Assembly: GCA_021234155.1 (NCBI GenBank)
Contig: JAJEKV010000239.1
Span: forward strand, 188,001 to 252,000
Direction of reading: 5' to 3'
DNA length: 64,000 nucleotides
From: Isoetes taiwanensis
Taxonomy: Eukaryota > Streptophyta > Lycopodiopsida > Isoetales > Isoetaceae
The notes under the pieces are model-generated. The model ran no database searches. It was not told where the DNA came from and was given only the letters and a program-made list of their open reading frames with translations. Shown one piece after another: positions 56,884 through 64,000 of the stretch (its first letter is position 1; every line of letters begins with the position of its first letter). The translations under genes were made by a program, and so were the position numbers.

Positions 56884-59800
56884 TGTTATTATATGATTTT
56901 ACCGAAAAGATTACCATAGAAAGCTATAGGAATTTATGTTGGAACGGAAAATAACAATGGTTATAGTTGAAGTTATGTATGCTCATCTTTGGTTTAGAGG
57001 GAGATAGTGGCATTTTGTGTTAGTTGTTATTTTATTTGGTTGAGTAGGACTTGAAGGTTTTCTTGGAACATTTAGAACCTTGAAAGATGGGGAATGTCAA
57101 ACAACTCTAGGTTTTGTTGATCTACTTCTTTGAGCGCTACATTGAAAAATATCTATAAAATTATGAGTTTGCAATAGCAATTTTTACTCGAACTGCCTCA
57201 TTTAATGTTGTATGAAATATGTCCCGACTTTAAGAGTCATATTGTGATATTATATTGGATTGTTGTACTATTCAAGGAACGACAATATGTCGCATGTGGT
57301 GCTCCATGTTGTTTGACTTGCAAGAGAGATGTTTAGATCATTATTTATGTGGATGGTGGGACTATTGGTGAAGAACTTTCAAGAGTGGAATAAAGTTGTA
57401 GAGGATAGAGATGTTATGCATGTAATTGCCATTTAACAAAATACATGATACCTATGATAACTGTAATATTTTTTACAAAAAGAAACACAATAGATGCAGG
57501 GAATTTCCTTTCAATAGAATACATTGCAGCCGTTCAGATGAAATCCTGGCATAAACTATCTATTGACTGCTATCTTAATAACTGTTGATATGCCATCAAC
57601 GAACGGTCCTCCGCAGTTCAAGGACCTTAGTTCGGGGACACTACAATGAAGTACAATACAATAAATTGATGAAAATAAATGTCAAAGGCAAATTATCAAC
57701 ATACTATAAGAAGCAAATTATAAACGTATTACAATAGTATTGGAGTACCTCTAAATGTGGATAATGGATTTTGTTCATCTTTATATTTTGTGTATGTCCA
57801 TTTAAGTTCGTTTAATCAAATTGGATAATGAGTTTTGAATCTTTGATTTGTCATTTTGGAAGCATTTGAAACAATTGTCAAGAAGACGTAAATGAAAAAG
57901 GTGTTCAACAAACATCCTACCTCGATAATGTTTTTGTTTGAGATGTTCAGAAAAAACATCCCAACCTCGATAATGTTTTTGTTTGAGAGTACAACTTTGT
58001 ACTCATACTTAGCCTTCTCAAACATTGCATTACCTTTTGTTTACTCTTTTGTCGGGTACATTTATCTTCACCCTCTTTTGTCTAGGTTATTGAGAATACC
58101 ATGTTGTTGGATGGTAACATTAAAAGTCTTTGATACAATGAACCATTATTAAAAGTCTTGATACAACGAAGTATTTCATTGTTTTAGAATAATCCTCAGT
58201 TTAGAACAATCCGGTCAATTCCTGATGCTGCATTGCTTTGGTTGTTTGTGACTCAACCAACAATGTGTATAGCATATGGGGTATATGGAGATATTGTCAT
58301 TCTGGAAATATTTACAACAACTGCCAGTAAGAACTAAAGGAGAAAATGTTTACCATTCAGCCTTCTCGAACATTGCCATAGCTTTTTTGTTTACTCTTTT
58401 CTCTAAACGTTGTTATCGACCGTTAGAAGATTCATAATCTTTAACTTCTAACTTTGACGGATCTAGCCATAAATATTTTTAGTAAATCAAAAGTTGAATG
58501 CAATAGATATATACCAAAACTGATCAAACGACTAACCATCGACAACAAATTTGAAAGCAAAAGCAAAAAAACCTAGGAAAATGACAAAGACAAAACTATC
58601 TTTTTTGCTAAAACGTTTTTCTGGTAGCATAAGATACATGTACAAATTTAAGTGGAAATTGGGCCAATCTTGGAGCACCAGGCAACGTACATGCTGAAAA
58701 CCCTAAGGTATATTGATTCCACGGAGGATCCATTTTACAGAGGCGACAAGATTCGTAATCAATTCCAACTCGAAAAGAATCAATCAAAACCTTACCGCTG
58801 CATCTTTATAGAAATGCATCTTGCAATATTCTTGGGCCTGAACAAACATGCATTTGCAATGACACGGGCCACCGACCTTTATTGAATTCATTGGGGGATC
58901 CAACCGTGAACATTCTAGCATATTCTTTCTTTAATATAGGATGGTAATTAAGTGAAATCCAAAGTTGAACAAATGGGATGACACTAATGAAGTATCACAA
59001 TGCCAAAACTTCTAAACAATGGGTTTTAAACAAATCAAAAGTTCCTAGATTTGAACTTCTACTCAATATAAGTGCTAACCTTGACAACATATGAAAATAT
59101 CTAATATTACGCAATCTTGCATAAGCATGGTTCATGGACATACATTGGCAACTCTAGTAGCAGAACCTCTATAATTTTTCTATGAACAATATTATGTCAC
59201 TCTGTCTCAAACAGATGTAATCTCAATAAATAACAAAAAATGTTTAAAGAGAAAAGATTAGAGAATGAGCAAAAAAAAATGTGGGTACCTTTTAGAGGCC
59301 GAAAATTGAATTGTCTTTATAAGACATATGCCACTCAAAGTGGCTTACCAGAATAGATATGACTCTTCGAATGTGAAAAGATCCCCTGGTCTGTGTTTGT
59401 TGCCACAACTCCTCTAGAGATATAGCTTAAAACATGTTAAAAATAGGACTTAATTTGCATGAAATGCAATGGCTAATCCCAAGACAAAATGCGCATTGCA
59501 AAGACTATTTCCTTGTATATGCATTTACACTTACTTCTAAGGATGGTGCTCCAACATTTGCTCTGCAATAAGATCACCTTTGCAATAAATCACCTACGTA
59601 GTAAGATCAACCATGCCATGACCCTCAGCAATTGCAAAGCTGCCAAATGATACGAAGCAAATAAAAATCAGTGGCATTGATAAATTGCTATCTTTTAAGG
59701 ACAAATCTAACCTCCAAAACCATAGAGAGGTCACCCGAGAGAGTAAACAACCATCCATGGCAGTGATTGCAACTGCATACTGGTACTGGAGCTACATATA

Positions 59801-61289
59801 TCATTCTTTTGGCAAAAGCCTCAGCACCCTCAGTTCATGAAACATGAAAGCTTCTTGATCTTTTGCTGCAAGAGAGGCTCTAACCCTGCAAATGAAAACA
59901 AAGAATTAGGCTGTTGCTGCATGTTTAGAAGTTAAATAAAGGAAGGACATAAGTAAAATAACAAATAAATTTGCCAAAGAGAGCAACCGTCTAAAGATGG
60001 CGATCCTTTATGATTACCAAAATGCAAAGCATATAAAAAAGGATGTCTCACATGCAAAATTCCTAATTATAAGGCTTGTAAATAACGAAGCTTCAGACAT
60101 TGTGAAGACTCACCAAAACCCAAGAAGAATTCTTGTGAAGCCTTCAAAGGAATATTGCACAATGCAGAATAAAATAGTGCTTGAGCATATCTGCAAAAAC
60201 AACTAACATAAACATTCTCATGTACAAAAACACAAATATATGGAATACAGAATAAGATCATGAATCAATGGTTGCTCAGGCTTTTATCTTCTAGCAATTA
60301 CTTGTATAGAATCGGCAAGGCCATAATATAAGGCAACAAAAAACATTATCTACAGCTGACGGATGGCTCTGTAGCTCAAGGTTTTGGCAGAAATAATCAT
60401 GTGGGTTATATAACAAAGATGTCTAATCTGGACTTGGAAGTTATAGATATGCAGATTGCAAGAGCCCCAATTGAAGGACTGTCTGCAGAGAGCCCTGGAG
60501 AGTATAAAGAGAGCTATAGATTTGTCTATCATCACACTTACCTATGAAAAGCCATTTGCAAGGCAAACCACCAAAATCTGAGTATTTTCATGTGCATGAT
60601 CAAGTCACATGTGTTATTTCAAAGTGTTGCAGGTTCACCTACGATGATCTATGTGACACAACAGGAAGAAATCAACAGCAATCAAATATCTGGAAAGAAA
60701 AAGCTAATAAAGTACCTAGAAACTTGCAAATTTGAATCAGCAGCCTCATGAGCTCCAACTATAGCTTCAACTATAGCTTCAATATGCCATGGAAACTACA
60801 GGGATTTGCAACAGGACATCGAGCTGTAAAAATAGCAGATTGGAGTGGCCAAAATTTCATGCCTCCTACACCTGCATTGATATATCTAGCCGCCCTACGC
60901 AATATCCAGCCAGGAATACGGGTTATCTGAGATTTGTGGCATGTATGCGAGCTGCTGGCACCGCCCAGGAATATGGGTTAGCGAGATGCTGGCACCACCT
61001 GCTACTACCAGATATATCAACGGAAGGATAATGATGATTACGAAAAGCCCCATGGATTGTTTGAAAGAAGATGTGTCTTCCATGCCGACCCTTCACCAGG
61101 AATTTTCAAAAAAAGAGAATCCGTCGCAGCTGGAAATCGCCTCTCAAAATCATGCAAAGGGCAAATTTCTGATTTTTGGGTCATCGGAAACATTTCAGGC
61201 AGTCAAATAACCCCATAATCTTAGAAAATCGACTTAAAAAGAATTCCGAAATATTTTACGCTTAAGCCGGAAAATCCCAAATTAACAAC
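56884..61289. other. Gene-poor region, no gene recognised
   Basis: It follows Helitron C's CTAG directly. TGTTATTATATGATTTTACC at 56,884 resembles a decayed family 5' end, so a further Helitron may start here. There is a short direct repeat CCTCGATAATGTTTTTGTTT (about 57,921 and 57,967). On the minus strand 59,880-59,700 looks exon-like (RASLAAKDQEAFMFHELRVL after CTGCAG) and 58,880-58,640 has ordinary composition, but I recognise no family. All frames are under 100 codons. Confidence 0.4.
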
Positions 61290-62245
61290 GTTGATATGTA
61301 GTTTCTTGGGGTTGGTCATCTTCGGCTGGAGGGCATCAAAGGATTCAATGTTTTCGACATTGCATATAAAAAACATAATAAACTAATGACATAAAAGTAT
61401 AGTGCAAAATTGCGCCAGCGAGTTTGTATTCATATTCAAAAAGTATATGTACATTTCTTCTTACGCAAAAAATGCGCCAGGTAGCCCGAATTCTTTCTAT
61501 CTCTACAATATGTCACATAGGGTAAAAAGCATGTTAGGGTGTCCCTTAAAAGTATTATTTAGTGACCAAAAGGTACCTAAAAAGGTAGCCAGGACTGGGT
61601 AATGGGTACCGTGATAATATCTCAATATAAGGTATGTTTTAGAACTTTTATATATATATTGGTCTCAGATAGTATTATCTTTATCTTAACTTTGAATATT
61701 ACCATGTCCTTGACTTTTTTTTTTGGATTTTTGTATTAGTTTTAATGAAAAAAAAATGAGAAAGTACCCGGGGTTAAAGTACCTAGTGTATGTACTTTTG
61801 CGGGGTTCCAAAAGTGGTACACCCTAACATGCTTTTACCCATAGGCCCACTTCATCGGCCCAATACCGCCTAAAAGTCCTGACGAACCACTCGATATGAC
61901 AGATCCTCATCTTCCCCGCGAATGTCGAAGTCTCCAAACCAGAGAGTGTTGTATCGATCCTTGATACTCCTAATCAAATCCTCAGATTTATTTGTTGGCA
62001 TGAGCCTTACTAAGAGCATGAGGAGCCACATATGTCCGTAGAGATGCGATGGAAGCATTCCCATGGCCCCCGATGTGATCGCCTAATGGATTCTCCAACA
62101 ATGTTTTGAATAGCACAATCAAGTAATATCTTGTGCGAGGGTCCAACGTTGATGGTCGCCCTGTGGGAAGCGTGATTTGAACTAGAACCAACCAAAGGTA
62201 TTTGAACTAGGAGTGGTGTATTTGCAAAAGGAGCATCCATGGCAC
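61290..62245 (-). pseudogene. Module A, copy 3: unknown protein, split by a MITE
   Basis: Inverted homologue of 120-750. Exon 1 starts MDAPFANTPLLVQIPLVGSS (62,240 downward), continues NHASHRATINVGPSHKILLD, then ALSKAHANKSEDLIRSIKDR, YNTLWFGDFDIRGEDEDLS and VVRQDF. The MITE (61,520-61,840) sits just after this, in the intron or exon end, and is absent from copy 1. Exon 2 (about 61,360-61,245) reads ENIESFDAL and TNPKKLHINVVNLGFSG, going further than copy 1. Frame changes near 62,025 and 62,090. Unknown function. Confidence 0.4.
61520..61840. mobile_element. MITE, 321 bp, with ~22-bp terminal inverted repeats
   Basis: Left end GGGTAAAAAGCATGTTAGGG and right end CCCTAACATGCTTTTACCC are inverted repeats (one A indel). 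ATA flanks both sides (61,517-61,519 and 61,841-61,843) and is single in module A copy 1 (around 488), proving insertion. A 3-bp target duplication suggests PIF/Harbinger affinity, though the TIR start GGGTAAAA is not diagnostic. No coding. Confidence 0.8.
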
Positions 62246-63969
62246 TAGATAGAGAAAAATTAACTAATTAGCAAATGATATTACTCTCCCCATAAAACGA
62301 TTCTGAACATACATAATTCAAAACGCCAGCTTCGTGACGCGTTTGCTTTGTTTTTTCGCAGTGATCTATTTTACACGCTACCGGGCGCGATTTGTATAGA
62401 GCCGTATGAAATAGAAAAGCCAAACTAAAAACGCTACCGGGCTTTGATTAACCTAGTGGAAAATCAAAACCCAAAATCGCCATTCTAACATATTATTCTA
62501 AATGTAATGCGAATGCGAATGCGTAATTCAAAATATGAAGGCGTTAGAATAGAATAGAATAGAATGAAGGCGGAGATAGAGCAGATATATAATAATAATA
62601 CTCCTTGTTTAGTTCATTATTTAGTTCATTGTTTTAGTTCATTATTTAGAGCAGATAGAGGAAGAGCTAGTGAAATAGAATAAGAGCGTATACAAAGAAA
62701 AATCATATAAGCAAGATCATAGAGCAGATAGATCATAGAGCAAGATCATATAGGCAAGATCATAGAGGAAGATCATAGAGCAAGATCATATAAACAATAG
62801 AACATGTTTATAAGCAATAGATCAGATATGAAGGTGCTAGGGCAGCTTTAGGACTGATGCATGTAAGTCTAACACGTAAAGCACTCCCCTTGATTAACCC
62901 CTCAAGCTCATATACTACTTTAAGTAAAGAAGCGTAAAAATACTAACCTATTTGTGTTTCAGACTAGAGATTTGAGCCTTTGTCTTTGAGCTAAAACCAA
63001 AATTCGAAAACAAAAAGTTGATTTGAGCCGAGAAGAAGCCAATAGCGGATGATTTGAGCCTTAAGAAGCCGAGAAGAAGCAATAGCGGATAATTTGGAAA
63101 CCGAGAAGCCGAGAACCTTTAACACAAAACTAAAAACCGTAAAACTTTGTTATTCCAAGCCAAGCCAAAAACCAAAGAGATTGTAGAGAGCCAAAACCTT
63201 TAGTCGAATGCTTTGTAGAAACCTTCGGTTTAAAACCCAAAAGCGTAAAATGGGATAAAAGCTCGAAAGTGCGAGATAAAAACAGATTGAAGCAGATTGA
63301 AGTCGAGAAGCAGATTGAAGTTTAGAAAGATAGAAGATAAGATAATATTATCTCCTCCTTAGGTCATGCAACCGATGATGGTGAAAGAAGCCGAAAGCGA
63401 ATATAGATTGGAAGCCAGAAAGCGTAAGATAGATTGAAGATAGATAGAAGCCGGAAGTCAAATTGGAAGCGAAGCCTAGAATGCCCGGAATTGCAAATAC
63501 CGGAATGCAAAAGTTTGAGTTCGAAAAGTGTGAGAGAAAAGTTTGAAAAGGAATGCTAACTTGAAATAATAATCGCTTTTAAAATTTTCGACTACTAGGA
63601 TTATAACGTCTTTAAAAATTTATTACAAGGGTTAATTGTTTTAAGGACAATTGTTTTAAGGGTTAATTGTTTTAAGGACAATTGTTTTAAGGGTTAATTG
63701 TTTTAAGGGTTATTAAGTTTAAAAGTTTAAAAGTTATGAGTTATAAGTTTATATGCTAGTTTTAAGTTAATAGTTAAGTTATAAGTTTAAAAGTTCATGA
63801 ATTAGAACTTCTAACCTTAAAACTTTTAACCTACAATAACTTTCCAACCTTAAAATTTCTAACCTATAATAACCTATTAATAAACTTCTTAACCTTAAAT
63901 CAAGCTAACCTATAATAACCTTTAAAAGTTGTTTCCAAGGTTATTATAGGATACAAAGGGTTTTATTTA
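62246..63969. other. AT-rich region with short-period repeats, no gene
   Basis: GC palindromes of the module A intron type occur at about 62,370 and 62,435 (ACCGGGCGCGATTTG). Further on there are short reiterated words: GAATAGAATAGAATAGAATG (about 62,550), TTTAGTTCATTA (about 62,605-62,650), AAGATCATAGAGC (about 62,715-62,790), GAAGCAGATTGAAG (about 63,290-63,325) and the array listed separately. Nothing coding is seen. Confidence 0.5.
63629..63716. repeat. Tandem repeat of GGTTAATTGTTTTAAGG
   Basis: Five or six units of TTAATTGTTTTAAGG / ACAATTGTTTTAAGG, about 16-17 bp each. The alternating GGTTAATTGT and GGACAATTGT starts give a two-unit higher-order pattern. Confidence 0.85.
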
Positions 63970-64000
63970 TCCTATATATTATAAAATTATAGTGTATGTC
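63970..64000 (+). mobile_element. Helitron 5' terminus at window end
   Basis: TCCTATATATTATAAAATTA then TAGTGTATGTC, nearly the same as the 5' end of Helitron C (53,728). The element continues beyond the window. Confidence 0.6.

Noticed and set aside
59700-60535. Exon-like minus-strand stretches near 59.7-60.5 kb
   Set aside because: Plausible codon composition but no recognised family, short frames and unclear splice sites; mentioned only in the regional entry.

Overview
The window looks like repeat-rich land-plant nuclear DNA. Evidence: introns with GT/AG borders, a Ty1/copia LTR retrotransposon primed by initiator-Met tRNA, an L1-type LINE with a plant-style ORF1, many Helitron termini (5'-TC...hairpin...CTAG-3' inserted before T), and fragments of plant-type genes (an endo-beta-mannanase, a probable PPR protein). 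The species cannot be told from the sequence. No rRNA, tRNA or CRISPR array was seen, and no gene is convincingly intact.

Layout. (1) 1-11,226: an arm with three low-copy modules, here called A (+, about 120-750), B (-, about 5,650-5,160) and C (+, 6,791-10,940). They are separated by about 4.4 kb of accessory DNA that ends at a Helitron 3' terminus (5,157). (2) 11,412-18,635: a train of Helitrons whose bodies are almost pure purine on the Helitron sense strand (H1 inverted; H2, H3, H4 head-to-tail). (3) 18,636-21,596: an inverted, truncated second copy of gene C. (4) 21,597-25,008: H5 and H6, near-repeats of H3 and H4. Units (2, part) and (3) have therefore been tandemly duplicated. (5) 25,009-62,340: the opposite arm, carrying the third copies of genes C, B and A on the other strand. 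It is split by a LINE (25,215-39,065), a copia element (45,025-50,383), Helitrons D and C (51,093-56,883) and a MITE (61,520-61,840). The LINE is itself interrupted by two abutting Helitrons (28,924-35,983), and the second of those by a probable solo LTR. (6) 62,341-64,000: short-period AT-rich repeats, and one more Helitron 5' end at the window edge.

Gene C is the most interesting low-copy gene. It encodes a multi-exon protein with a ParB/sulfiredoxin-like segment (DGQHS motif), a conserved central region and acidic tracts. Three copies are present and copy 3 keeps the longest frames. Introns of genes A and C carry short GC-rich palindromes of the type AAATCGCG-n-CGCGATTT.

Because homologous copies are present, many insertions can be tested against an empty site inside this window. 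This gives target duplications (LINE, copia, MITE), exact Helitron borders and a partial order of events. Long open frames in 11.5-18.6 kb, 21.6-25 kb, 34-36 kb and 52.7-53.6 kb are by-products of purine or GA repeats and are not annotated as genes.
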